64,000 nt of DNA from Hirudinaria manillensis. Taxonomy: Eukaryota > Annelida > Clitellata > Hirudinida > Hirudinidae. Each line of letters opens with the position of its first letter. The first letter of the stretch is position 1. The DNA is taken from contig CM067532.1 of the NCBI GenBank assembly GCA_034509925.1, forward strand, positions 10,143,680 to 10,207,679, in the 5' to 3' direction. Position numbers and translations under genes: made by a program. The notes below the pieces were generated by a model. The model was not told the origin of the DNA. It searched no databases and worked only from the letters and a program-made list of their open reading frames with translations. This document shows, piece after piece, positions 27,740 through 40,712 of this stretch.

Positions 27740-29722
27740 GATGAGATTTTTCCAACACTTGCAAGTACTTTGCGGAGCTATCGAAGTGCAATTTCCAATA
27801 AAAAAATTAATAAAGAATCTTAGAGTCCACGCAAAGCATCCACGGCTTTAAAGCCGGAGACGTAGCAAGTTTTGTCTTCGGAACTATGCACTTTGAACCT
27901 TTTATGCCGACTGCTCCTGCAGATGCATAGCAAAGTGAATGCCTGTAAGTCTAAGAAACAGCAAATACAAGATGCTGCTTGGAAAATTTAAAAATAATTT
28001 AAAAGACACTCCTAAATTTAAAAAAAAAATACATTCAAAATATGTAATAAATAATATATTCATTCATTGTTTTCTACTTCAAACCTTCGGTGCAACCCAT
28101 CCCCGATAACTAAAGCAGACGACATTTTGCATTCTCGAGTTCTATGGCTCGTTTATCGATAGGTTTTTTGATTGCATACTTCGACAAGTAAATTACTTTT
28201 AATTGATTATTAAATTTCTATAATTTAGGTGACGAAATACAAATCAACAAATTTGGAGCAGGAGACTTAACAGCCAAATCGAAAACATAATCAAGATATA
28301 GTGAATTGTTTGTTTCAGTATTAAGGTGATTTCTTTCAATTATGGTACTTTTAAGAAGTTAAGTTTCACCTCATTAACGCCCTTGCAATCTCCACTCCCT
28401 AGTTACAGTAGAAATTAGCCACTAGAAGAAGCAAGACGAATCACAAGATGCAAATTGGGAATTTTTAAAATCCTCTAAAAGATATTCATGAATTTCAGAA
28501 AAAATTCATCCAAACCAGAAGAGCTCCAGTCACGGCGAAAGCAGACAACGTCCTACAGCTCGAATTCTGTGGATACTCATCGCTTGTGCTTCTGGCGATT
28601 AATTTTGGTTAGTTCTCACTTACATGGTGTTTGTAAATGCTTTGGAGAGGAATAAAGACACGAAATAGAAAAAAGTGAGCAACAACGACATCAAGTCAGG
28701 ACGAACGAAACGCGAGACACTTTTGGTGAGAACGTGTCTGACTGCAATGTAAGCTAAAAACCCGTTCATGCCAACGTCATTTGCAAATTAAAAGACCCAT
28801 AAGGCTTACAAAGTATTTTTCTCAGATCATCTATTGTAAAGAAATAAATGAGATGTACATTACATCGACGTCAGAGTTTCCAGTTAATTCGCCATCGCTA
28901 ATTCCTAAAAAAGACGTTCCTGCTCTTTCGAGCAAACTCTAGAAGTATTTTGGGGACAGCAAAACATCAATAAATATGATCATGTCACGCCCACATAAGC
29001 AGCAGATTTTCTGTGGTAAGCATTCGACTGTCCTTGTAAAACCTATGACAGTAAAAATTGCAAATCCTGTGAGATGAATGGCACAAGCAGCTTTTCAGCA
29101 GAGAGGATGATTGTGTTGGAACAGCAGAATAAGTAAAATGGCCATAGTGACGAGAAACAAATAATAAAAATCAGAGATGAAGTCATAAATGCACGAAATT
29201 TTGATAATTTTGGGTGTTTGCATTGAAGAATTTGAACTGCACGGCTTCTTAAAATCCAACTTAGTTAGGCGATTTTTCCATCAGGGTCGACATTGCATTG
29301 ATAAGTAGAAATAAGTGGAACCGATAAAAAATTCGAACCACACTCGAGAGTAAAGATACCGACTCTGCCCAAACTCAGATCGACGTAACTCTAACAGATG
29401 CTTGCCCTGAAAGATCTGGCAACGGATAGGCATCGAGGGACGAAATCTGTCTAAAGAAAGTAATTCGAACGAGTATTTACATCATTTCATATTCAGAAGG
29501 TACACAGGATCTTTCATTAAGGCATAAAAAAACGTTACACTTCGAGGGAGTGAGCGAACATCCCTCTTACAATATAAAAGACATCCGTTCGAACTTCATG
29601 GGAAAACACTAAATGCAGTTAAAAACAATATATATATATATATATATACGAACACAAAGTGAAGAAAGAGTTTCGCAAACATCTGCAGCGCTGTCTCAAC
29701 AAGTGAACAAGTGCCAAGGTTT
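27740..29722. other. Spacer between ASPDH and Slingshot
   Basis: This stretch would hold the Slingshot 3' untranslated region and the ASPDH promoter. It is almost free of microsatellites, unlike most of the window, apart from a TA run at 29,629-29,649. No open frame, RNA gene or mobile element was recognised. Confidence 0.6.
29629..29649. repeat. (TA)n run
   Basis: About ten TA units, 74 nt past the Slingshot stop codon on the minus strand. Confidence 0.9.
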
Positions 29723-32700
29723 TCAACTACAGAGCAGGGACTGATCCGCATGGTACGTCGGCGTAGGCGGCTTGCTGCAGGAGGTCGGACGGTTTCCGTC
29801 GGCCGGAACGAAGGCGTCGCGATCTTTGCCGAGGAGGTCTTCCTTCGTCGGAGACTTGCAAAGCACGGGAGTGACGCACTCGACGGAAGCCAGGTCGGAA
29901 GGGGCGATCGAGAAATTACATATCGACCTTTTCAAAGGAGTCGCAGACGAGAACCCCTCCGGCCCGAGTCTGGCGAGTTCGCACGAACTTTTGGACGTCG
30001 TAAGATTAACGACTCCCAGATGGCGAGGTCGTCTTGCAGGCTCGATGTCGGGAGGAGGGACCGTGCCAAAGATTGGCTCGGCTCGAGGCATAACAATAAC
30101 TGGAGATTTAACTTTTTTCATACTTTTCTGGCAGACCGCTTGTAAAGCTTTAGAACTGATGCCATTTTCTTTTGGTAAAATTAGGTTTTCTGCTACCTTT
30201 GGATATTGGTGCTCGTTCTGCATCCTGTCGCTCTTTTGGAAGTGGAGTTCTCTGGAGGAGTCGCCTCGTCGACCCGAATTCCTGCGAGCGGTTTCCTCCC
30301 CTAAACCTTTGCGTTGCGACTCCAGATGAAGAGAAGATACCGAGTCGGAACAATCGTCGACTTCGGATCGCATCTCGTCTCGGAGATTCGTCGTTCCTCC
30401 AGCAACTCGGCTCTTGCAAAATATTTGTGAACTCTCTCCAGAAAGCACGGAAAGATCCGTTCCCGAGCTATTGCATCTTCCCGTGCAGAAGTCTGGTCTG
30501 AGTCTGATCGTTTCATTTTCAGTTTCTACATTCAGGCATACGCTGCTGTGTCTGTTAGGAGTCACAGATCCTTTGCGAGGAGGGTTTGCATTGTCATTGT
30601 TGCTGGAAGAGTTGTCCGATGCGGATGTTTCGTTGAAGTTGAGACTTCTTTTGCAACTAAGTGACGGCAATATGGCCGTCCAATTTTCGTTTCCTGAAGT
30701 GCTGAATCTGAAGGGATTGCACTTGGAGTTTGGTAAGCTTTTTTGGCTGCTGATGCTAGTTTTTTGTGCAGAGTGTGAATTCTCTTTGTGATGATTAGAG
30801 GTTCCCTGTTGTTCGTTGTTGCTTGTTCGAAGTGTCGCATCCTGAAAACCTGAAACACAATATAAACAGAAATAGATGTCATTATTTCTGTATTTAATTA
30901 ATCATTCAGACAAAAAATACTTCAATGTTTACCTTTTCTTGATTTCAGAACTTCTGCCTTTCTCTGGATTTCACAATCATAACAGTTTCTGGAACTCAAA
31001 AGCTCACCACAGTCCGTAATCGAAGAATTTATGACCGAAGACATGTCGACAGTGGACCTGGAATGTTTCCTGAGATGACTGTCTTGATAGGCAGGCTTCA
31101 AATGATAGCACGATAATTCATGGCCGTCCATTGCGTTTACCATTCTTTCGCTGCATTCTTCCTGGTTCTTCGAAAGGGGATAAGTCTTTCTCTTGTCTCC
31201 GGCAAACTCTTTAGTTTTTGATCTCTCCATCTTGAAACTGGACGACCTGTGAATGGTCGGTGACACGGACAGCCTTTCGCTTGCATTCTTGCCCTGCCTT
31301 CTGGAAGATAACGTGGAACTGGACATTATCCTTTCGCGATTCTCGATCTCGTGCTTCGTCCTCTTCACTTTTCCGGGAGTCAAATCCGCCAGCAAGGACC
31401 TCTCCGACCCTCGGAAAGCCTCCGTTCCTTCGGGGCTTCCGTCGGTCTCTCTCCGGTCTCGATCGGCGTCGGCGCCGTCCGACGGTTCGTCTCTTATCCA
31501 AAAATTGTCGGGTCTCACCCTCAGAGAAAACGATTCCTGCTTCTTCGGCGAGCGTCCGGAGGTCTCGGAAAACGGAGGGCGGAGGTTCGTCTCGTCTCGA
31601 GCCAAAATCCTGCCGAAATCGTCTCGGGGAAGCCCGGACTTCGGCGACACGGATCTCGACCTCGAATACGAAGACGTCTTCCCCATCCAAGAAACTCTCT
31701 CGGAGTTTTGCTCGGAATCGTACACCGAGAGAAAAGACTTGGCTTTGGAGAGGACTCTGCCGGACTTCTCTCGAGGGAAGCCGTACCCGGTCGAGCCCGA
31801 TCTCGTTAGCCGTCTGCAATCTCCCGGACTGCTCTCGAATACGTTCGTTTCGTCCGACGACGTAGAAGTGCAGTGAGTTCTCTTTCTGTCGTGCCTGTTG
31901 ACATTTGCTTGTTATTTAATATTTAATGTGATATCGATCACTAGCTGCTTAATTTCTAAAGTTATTTTGGGTTCGATAAAAAAAACCTACGATTTCGTTG
32001 CTCGTTCGCTGCAACAGTTCTTTGCCAAAGGAACGTGTAATTGTGAAACCTCTGCAACGTAAAATACTGACATTGTTAAATCCATAGATTTTTCGACGTG
32101 AGACACAAAACAAGGGACTTTACCCATGTCGTTAGATCTCAGTTGATCGCATGAAATGGTGGATGAAGATGGGGACGAAGAGGAAGAATTGCTTCCTGGA
32201 GAAAACTTAGAACCTAATGCCAGGGGCCTGACCTGAGATGTGGAAAGTGTCTCTTGGAGATCGACAGAAGAGGAGGATTGCCAGAGTCGACTGTGTCTCT
32301 GCTTGCTGCAAAGGGTCACAGTTCCATCAAGAATAACACGCGATTTAATCACTAACCCTATCCCATAACATCCTTAACCCTAAATTTAAAAAAAAGGCCT
32401 CGCACGACTCGCCTGGCGTCGAGGATGCCTTCGTAGATCTCGAGCTGCTTCCGGAAACCCTTGTTGGGTTGGATGCAACTCCTCTTTGACCTGACGTGCT
32501 TCGTGGCTTCCTGGAGATTCATTTTCATCTCCTTCATGACAAACGCTATCACCTGCGAGAAGGGACGTGGCATCGACTCGCTTACAAAATTGCGATTCTC
32601 GAAGGTCACGGACGATCGCGAACGAATTTTTCTCGGCTTACCGTGGATGCCGACCTGCTGACTCCCATCTTGCAATGGACGAGAACTTTGGAATTGTTGT

Positions 32701-35700
32701 CCCTGTCGAAGAAAAATCAAAGACCGGTCAGTTTGGTCAGTGGGTGCAAAGTTCACGCTACCAAATTAGTTGATCATCCAGGTACCTTTTTAAATTTAAA
32801 ACAATTGACTATTTGAATGTAATTATTAGTCTTGAGGTAATGTCCATAAATTGTTGTTTATCAAAATGTTTTCAAAGTGCGACCTAATTTTGCTAGTCGT
32901 ACCCCTCGAGTTCATTAGGTTCATAAAAGCCGCATTTAATGAGCAGCAGATTCTAAGGCGACAAACATGCTTGTTTTGTTGTTGCTGCTTTTCAATCTCT
33001 GTCTATAACGAAAACGAAAGCCAGAAAAAATTTGTTCCCAGGCACGAGGAGAGCAAAAAATGAGACCAAGAGAGAGAATGTACCGGACGAACCAAATGTT
33101 TTGGAAGATGGAGATAATAGCATGATTGCAGCGCAGCCGTAAAAACACAACATGCAAACCCCCCCAAATTCGGTTTAAAAGTTACTTTCATTCTAACCCT
33201 TAGATGAAAATCTTGAGCTTTTTGAAGCTCAAAATAACAGAGCAGGTAAAAGATACAAATACAAAGAAACAGAGAGAAAGGTGGACGGGGACAAAGAAGT
33301 ACAAAAGAGCAGGATAGGCAGACGGATAGAGAAGGAGTGAGAGAGAGAGAGAGAGAGATGGAGAAGACGCTGCACCAAGACACCAACCTGGCTTTGGAGA
33401 TGAACTTGTGCGTGTTCTCCCAGTGCTTGAGCAGATCCGAGTCCTCCTCGTCGAAGATCCTCACGTTGTGGTACTCAAAAGTGTCGGGGTAGAAGTTGGC
33501 TATTTCTCTCGTCACGTTCAGTATGTAACCGACCCTGTGCGGGAAGCAAATATTTAATAACAACGTTAATTATTATTATTGTTCTTACTATTATTATATG
33601 AATATTATTATGACTATTGTTATTATTATTGTCATTGCTATTATTATTATTATAACTATGATATTGTTTTAGAAAATTGGGGAGATTATTATTATTATTG
33701 ATGTCGTTGTAAATTACTCTCGAGCATTACAATTGACTGAGTGCACTAAAAAAGGTGAAATGATAATGGCTCATTCACATCAATCTGAGACCTCTTCCCA
33801 AGGGAATAAATGCATTTTAAAAGCTAAACCAACTTGTTGCTCTGCAATTCCTCGAGATTCGAGGCGTTCCACTCCGACCCGAGGTAGAGGTAGGGGAAGA
33901 TCTCCGAGGGGGCGTCCATCTGCCTCATGATGACGATCATCTCGTCGTCTATGAACCTTTTCCAGGTGTACAGACTGATGCCCAGGTCTTCCTCCAATTT
34001 CTCTCTCAGCTGGAGATGAAAAATGTGAACTTCAACCTTTATTTATCCGGGGTACTAGTAAGACAGTGATGATGATGATGATGAAGATGGTGACTCACAT
34101 ATTTACTAGTGACTTCTTCCAAGTCTACAGTCATCATGACCTGCTTGAGTTTTGTTCGAATGGTCTTCTCCAACTGAACGTTTACTGGCCTCTCTGCACT
34201 GAAAACAATGAATGCTTGTCAACTACTGTGACGGTGACGTGAAGAATTATTATTCTCGTCATCGTTCTTATTGTTATTATTTGATCATAATCTTTGTTTA
34301 TTTTAGGGTTGCACAGTTTAATGTATTATTCTTTCGGTATTCTCAAAGGGCCTCCGTGCAAGTCACGGTACGACCCCCTCAACTTCCCGCGTCTCGAAGT
34401 CAGAAACGAAACCAACGGCCGAGGGACGGATAGACGATGAAAAATGAAGAGTTGTTGATTGCAGGTTGGTTGGGCAAAGTGAAAAACAAGAGAACGAATA
34501 ACCTTAAAACGTAAACAGTTCAAAAGAATTTTCAGCCTGTACGGCTCTTTGTCGTGTGAGAAACCACCAAAATTACACGGAACACTCATCCAAGCTTTTT
34601 AACGTTGGTCTAGCAAAAGACAAAACTCTTATTGGCAGCTATTTTTGGTACCTAACCCTGTCCTGATGCCCTGGAAATTTATGGGAGCCAAGAAAAAAAC
34701 ATGCTTCTCTTGAACGCTTCTCCTGTGCCGATTCACTTAATCTGCCATTTTGGGTATTTGTTATTATTCCTGATCCTGTCTGCCAATTAGGTCTACCCTA
34801 CTTAAAGTGCCATTTTAAATATTTTTTCTCATAATTAATTATTATACCACAGTAACTTCAAAGGTCTCTGATACTTCATACTCAAATTTGCATGTAAGCC
34901 AAGTATAATGTTTAAGTTATGTAGTCATGTTTAAGAAGATAAAAACAAGTCTCCTTGTGAATATGGCACCTATTAATTGATAAACTACCATCACTGTTTC
35001 TGAGAAACAGAATTATGAACAATCATTTCATTCAAATTTTAGATAAATTATTTCACAATTAACACTTTCAAACACCATAAAAAAAAATGAACAATTACAA
35101 CAACAACAACAAATCGCTTGAAAACAACCTATCATTGTGCACCACAAGTGTACAACATCTAAACGAGACTACGTCTTTCTGCATGACACGATCGTCACGA
35201 ATGGCAAGGTGACCATTCAATAGCAGCAAGCCATTCAGATTCTGACACCAGAATCGTACACGATTTGTCATCGAAGCTGGCAGGGTGGTGCTGCCATAAC
35301 ATAACATTAATAATTACTTAAATAATTAATACACGATATAATGCGTTTACATATAATACATATTACTGGTTAAATGTGTTAATTTTTATAAATAGTTTTT
35401 AGATAGATCTCCATTTCTCAACACAAGATTAATAACAATAATAATAATCAATAATAAGTAGTGCTATTATTAAGCTATTCATGAATAACACGACCAAGAT
35501 CAAAGAAATCAAGGCGTGTGGTGGGTTCTAAGACCTAACCTAAGAGTTTAAATATGCAAAACGAAATCATCTTTAAATGGGTTGAAACGTAAAGGCGACG
35601 ATGACAATGACGACTCGGTTGTCATGGCCACCAACGTCATGACTACCCACGTCATGGCTACCCACGTCATGGCTACCCACGTCATGGCTACCCACGTCAT

Positions 35701-37971
35701 GGCTACCCAAGTCATGGCTACTCACGTCGTGTCTACTCACTCTTGCTTAGACTTGACACGTCATTTTGTAAATTAACATCCTCAAAACTTTTTCACTGAT
35801 TAAATGCCATTTTTGTTATTTTTAGATTCTTCTAAGACACCTTGGTACTTGATACCAGCAAGCCAATATGGCAATGAATGAAAGCCTGAATGAATGTAAA
35901 CTTTCATAATAGAATGGTGACTCAAGCATTAGAGAAAGAAGAGTATTAAACCAACATTGAATATTAATAATAACTGTACCGATTATGATATTAACAAAAC
36001 ATTGTCAAAGATTATAATAGTAAAACAATTTCATTTAAAGTCAAAATAACTTGATGCTTATGATGTTGAAATATTGAAGGTCATAATTATAATCAGTGGA
36101 AAATAATACTTTGCAAATACTACAGTAGCATTGAAGCAAACTCTCACCTTCATTTGAAGACCATTTCAAGGTCACCACCGCCATCATCATCATCGCCACC
36201 ACCACAGCACCTCTCCGGTTGCACTCACCTCGACCCCAAGGACAGGAAGCATTCGTCCTTCGACGAGGACTCGAGGGTCGCGTGCCACTCGCAGACGAAG
36301 GACGCCTCGGACTCGATCCTGACCGAGTAGAAGGCCGTCCAACCCTCCAGGGCGGAGGGGGGCAAGTGGGCGTTCAGGGTGGCAGAGTCCCTGGCTTTGA
36401 TCAGGCACTGAAGGGCTGCCCTATAAGAGAAGGAGCTGAGGTTAGGATGGACAGTTGAGTTGTCATCATTACTGTTGTTGTTGACAGGAGGCGTGCGTCG
36501 TGCATTGTTTTATGAATTGTTGTTGCAGTGAATGTGAAGTATATATACAACATGACAATCAAGCATTATAATAAATTTTATTATAACAACAATATAGTTG
36601 TGTACATTGTGTGTGCGTGTGTGTGTGTTAACTGTGAGGTCAGACAAAAAGTGTACTAAGAGTTGATAATGAGTCTCAACAATGCACCCATACAATGCAT
36701 CCATCTTTGGACTGGCACACATAATGGACAGTAGAAGAGCATAATATGTTTGTGATGCAAGCACAATTACATTATTATAATCGTCATCATAACCCATCAG
36801 CGGACAGCAATGGATCTGAAATGACATTTAAAGCATTACCAAGATGTCAAAATGACAAACCAATTCAAGGACCATTATTTACACCCAAGGTCGAGGCAAT
36901 AGACGATGATAATGATGATGATGATGACGACGACGAGCACTACGGTGATTGGTTGCTTAGTCATGGCAGACCGATTCTAAACCTACAGAAGGGATGATTT
37001 CACATTAGCAGAGTGTTTATCCTTGCAGCCTGGGAGATTATGACTGTACTTCCGTCATCGTTATCATCTCCGCAATCGTCGTCGTCGTCGTCATTACCAT
37101 ATCAGTTAAGCATCTCCAGGCTTCAGATTAGAACGATCTCAAAATGGCTACTTGAACTCATTGGAACTCGTTGGTTCCATCCTCTAAGGTTTCCATCGAC
37201 TTAAACTGAGTTAAAAACACAAGGCCATTGTGGATGTCCAGGGTTCAACACCTAGATTATCCAGGTTTCAAATCAGCTTTCAAACAGCAATTATGTGATT
37301 ATTAATAATAATATATTTTAATAATAATAATAATATACAATTATTTATTTTCTTATTGTCAATCAATGTTCAATATGATTGCCAATAGTTTCCCATCAGC
37401 TGGCCATTATGTTATCTCCAGACATCTTAGATTGGTTTAATATTTAAACATTACCTTAAAGTCGTCAGCGTTGTCTTTATTGTTGTTATTATTATTATTA
37501 TTGTTATTATTATTATTATTATTTAATATTATGGTTTGTTATCATTTTATTATTATTACTGTTGTCGCTGCAATTTAAACTGTCTGGGAAGAGTCATTAA
37601 TGCCTCATTACGTCAGACATTATTATTTTTTTTATTATTATTATTATTATTTATTATTCGAAAGAACAGAAAAATTCATGAAGAAAAAGATATTTCCGAA
37701 AATAAATGAAATAAAATGTCAGAAAGGATCTTCACGTGATACGTTTCTGTGCATCTGACCTTTGAACCCTTCGACGATGATGATGATGATGATGATATCG
37801 ATGTTGGAAAGTTGGTAGTGATATTGATGATGATGAGAGTGAAGAATAGCTTATGATGAGGAGGAGGAGGACGATGACGATGATAATGTTTTGAAGCTTT
37901 CAAAGGAGATGATAATTCGAGAAACACTTTCTCACACAACCCATAAGAATAAGGAGACATGTCGGTGGTGG

Positions 37972-38002
<31 letters not shown>

Positions 38003-40712
38003 TACTCACCACATGGCCTGCACTGAGACAGGCTTGAAATTGTGCAGACGACCATTCGTGGATACGTTGAAGCCACTGAAAAAATAATAACAAATACAAC
38101 ATTTAATACATTATTATTATTAAATAATAAACTTAAAAAATAATAAATAATAAGAATTATTGTGGCAATTAATGAGATAATGATTGGAGTGATAACATTA
38201 ATCACTGTGAAAGTGACAGTTGGCATCAGTGGTGCAGCTTTATCTAAATCTGATAACAAGGTTATAAACACGTCTTCAAGACTTGATCGTTATCATCACC
38301 ATCATCATGACCATCATCATCGTCGTCGTCATCAGATAAACCAAACGAAACTTTGCAGGTCATTGACATTATTTTCAGACATCATCATCATCAGACGTTA
38401 TAATAAAAATCATTCCAAAAACTCAAAAACAAGCTCAAAATCACAAATAATAATAATAATACTGATAATGATGATCAAAATAACGATGATAAAAATAGTA
38501 TTAATAAATAATAGTAATTAACACGATAGTAATAATAATAATAATAATAATAACCCGTCTCCATCCAGACACAGGCTCACGTCACCCCTGACCGGCAGAA
38601 CCAATCCGACGGTGGCTTTGGCGTCGAGGATGTCGACTCCAAGGATGACGTCGGATTCCGTCGTCGACTCCCTGCAGGACGTGGGTCGATCCAGGTGAGA
38701 CGAGACGAGGACCATGTACCTGGAGTGGACAGGAGTCGAATTTCTGGTCGACTGAGACGAAGGTGATGACGAATGGAGTTGTTGTTGTTCGTCCGTGGTG
38801 GTGTTGTTGGAGTCGGAGGAGATGTTGTCGTTGGCGACGGTCGTCACGCTGCCTGAGTTTTTGCTCTCCAGTTTGACAGCCTGTTTTTAATGTTGTTGTT
38901 GTTGTTGTATTTGATAAATAACGGACTGAAATGTTTGTTTTTATATTTCTTTAAATTGAAACTGGAAGGAAAACATAATGTTTTAAGTGGTGCAATCAAG
39001 GTAGACTTCTTGTGTCACCTCATTATTATCATCATTATCACCATCATCATCATCATTATCATCATCATCATCAAACTCTATCAAGATGTCCATCACTTAA
39101 CAGCAACAACATCTCAGTGATGACAAATGTCATCATTTTCAACCCATTCTTGAGGGAAACAAATGATAAACAATTGCAACATCAGACATTGGTGCATGTG
39201 AAGGATGATTCATCGATTCATTGCAAAATGATTGGTTGCATCACATAATTTGGGACACCAAGAATATCATCTGCTGATGATGATCATCATCAACATCATC
39301 ATCATCATCACCATCATCATCGACTGGTGGTCCCATTTCAGAAGCTGGATGTTGGCCTCTTCAGATTCAATGACTACCAGCATGGATTTCCAACAACAAC
39401 AACAACATTTGCTGCTGGCGAAGAGAAGGAAGATGATGAAGACGACGATGATGAAGAAGTGTACTCACCAGCTTCAATTTGTCCTGAACTCTGAGTAGGT
39501 AAAGCATCAGTTGAAGATGAACTTGAATGTCCCCTGCAGTGCATGATGATGATGATGATGTTGATTATTAATAATATTATTATTATTTTTATTATTAATG
39601 AATATGTTTCAAGTCATCAACAGGATGAAAGTTAAGAAGGATCGAGTCGTGCGACGTGTGCAATTCGTTTGTTGTTTACAACAAACAAGCATTAAAAATG
39701 GTTTACGTGTGTCTGAGAATTTCAATTTCAAAACAAAGCAACAAAAATGTCAATAAACGTTACATTTTAAACTTTAAAAGTTATTTATGTTATTTTTTAA
39801 TAATAAGATTTTCAATTGACAAATTAATTATTTCTCATTCGTGAATATGTAACAGTGTATGTAAAACTTAGTTCAAGAAATGAGTTAGTCTTGCAATAAT
39901 CATTATCATAATTTATGCCCACAAATCATTAAAATGAATTGTCACCTTTTCCTGGCTCGCAAGACCTGGTTCTCGAACATTCCGTCTGGGGCAGAATGAG
40001 GGCAGCTCCCTTGACGGTCAAGTAACTCTCGCCGAAGCTGATGACGATGATGATGATTTTCAGATCCCATTAATGATTGTCTCGTTAATTTCATTAATAA
40101 AATATTTCAAGGAGGACATTATTAAACGACGTGACATCATAATAATCCTAAATGTTTGGCTGAAAATTAACTAGCAAATGCCAAGTTTATTAACCAGAAA
40201 TGCCTGGAATATTTTCATCAAAGAAAAAAAATGTCGAAAGCAGAAAAAGTCGACCTTTGATTCCTCGACAGGGGCTTGAGACTGTTGTCACCGTCTCCGT
40301 CGACACTCGAGGCATCCTTGAATAAAGTGTCGAAGGAGTTGGGTTTAAACACGTCAAGGAAAGTTCACACGAAGGAATGAGGGTAATAAAATGACAAAAT
40401 CTGGTGAAATTATGTCACTAGAGCGAAACATGTTTGGCAAACAAAACAAACGGTTTTGATGACAATCAGGTGAGACATTCAGAAAATAATTCATAAAACC
40501 AGGCATCAAACATATGTCCTTAGCATAGCTTTGACAAAGTTGTGAAGAGACAGTAACTTAAAGTCGTGTAGATTATTTATTAAAAGTCATATTCTACTTT
40601 TTAATTCATTACGCGATAAGACCATCACTATTCGAAGCCTCCTTACTTGAGTTCTGTTCTGTTGATGTTCACAAATTGGGGAAGGAGATCTGTGGACTGT
40701 GACTAGAGCCAT
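29723..40712 (-). CDS. SSH: Slingshot protein phosphatase (cofilin phosphatase), 16 exons
   Basis: Slingshot removes the inhibitory phosphate from ADF/cofilin and so promotes actin filament turnover. Coding exons, 5' to 3': 40712-40647, 40316-40255, 40037-39946, 39533-39469, 38880-38555, 38075-38010, 36420-36229, 34198-34099, 34009-33834, 33534-33388, 32702-32642, 32552-32413, 32305-32124, 32051-31991, 31894-30933, 30849-29723; about 1,274 aa. The start MALVTVHRSPSP is the family's conserved N-terminus. Then come ESYLTVKGAAL, the SSH-N region, a DEK-C-like segment around 315-370 (VTSKYLREKLEEDLGISLY) and the dual-specificity phosphatase domain (LYLGSEWNASNLEELQ, YILNVTREI). The active site is VHCKMGVSRSA with Cys441 and Arg447, followed by EGILDAS. 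The last two exons encode a long Ser/Arg-rich tail with PLKRS, as in vertebrate SSH tails. The intron after exon 12 is GC-AG. The exon 13/14 intron and the exon 15 acceptor may vary (see findings). Confidence 0.93.
32052..32123 (-). other. 72-nt stop-free intron in Slingshot
   Basis: Donor GTAAAG and acceptor TTACGTTGCAG bound exactly 72 nt with no in-frame stop. Retention would add 24 residues to the linker after the phosphatase domain without changing the frame. Confidence 0.6.
32306..32412 (-). other. GC-AG intron in Slingshot
   Basis: The exon 12 donor reads CCAG|GCGAGT and the acceptor TTTGCAG. Only this junction restores the family motif EGILDASKQRH across the splice and keeps phase. 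The rest of the donor matches the consensus well, as expected for GC donors. Confidence 0.8.
34199..38009 (-). other. Large introns 6 and 7 of Slingshot
   Basis: These two introns flank the short exon at 36,229-36,420. The 34,199-36,228 part contains the 15-bp minisatellite at 35,621-35,740. The 36,421-38,009 part holds a GT-rich tract at about 36,608-36,628 and TTA and GAT tracts near 37,480-37,660 and 37,775-37,990. No nested gene was recognised. Confidence 0.6.
35621..35740. repeat. 15-bp minisatellite in Slingshot intron
   Basis: Eight copies of GTCATGGCTACCCAC with few changes. It sits in the intron between exons 7 and 8. The plus-strand frame reads VMATH repeats with no stop, by virtue of the 15-bp period. 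Confidence 0.95.

Noticed and set aside
29711-30501. Plus-strand frames of 109-185 codons
   Set aside because: They are antisense to Slingshot exon 16; composition and splice phase favour the minus-strand exon.
31253-31876. 201-207-codon plus-strand frames
   Set aside because: They are antisense shadows of Slingshot exon 15, whose frame matches the family and joins neighbours in phase.
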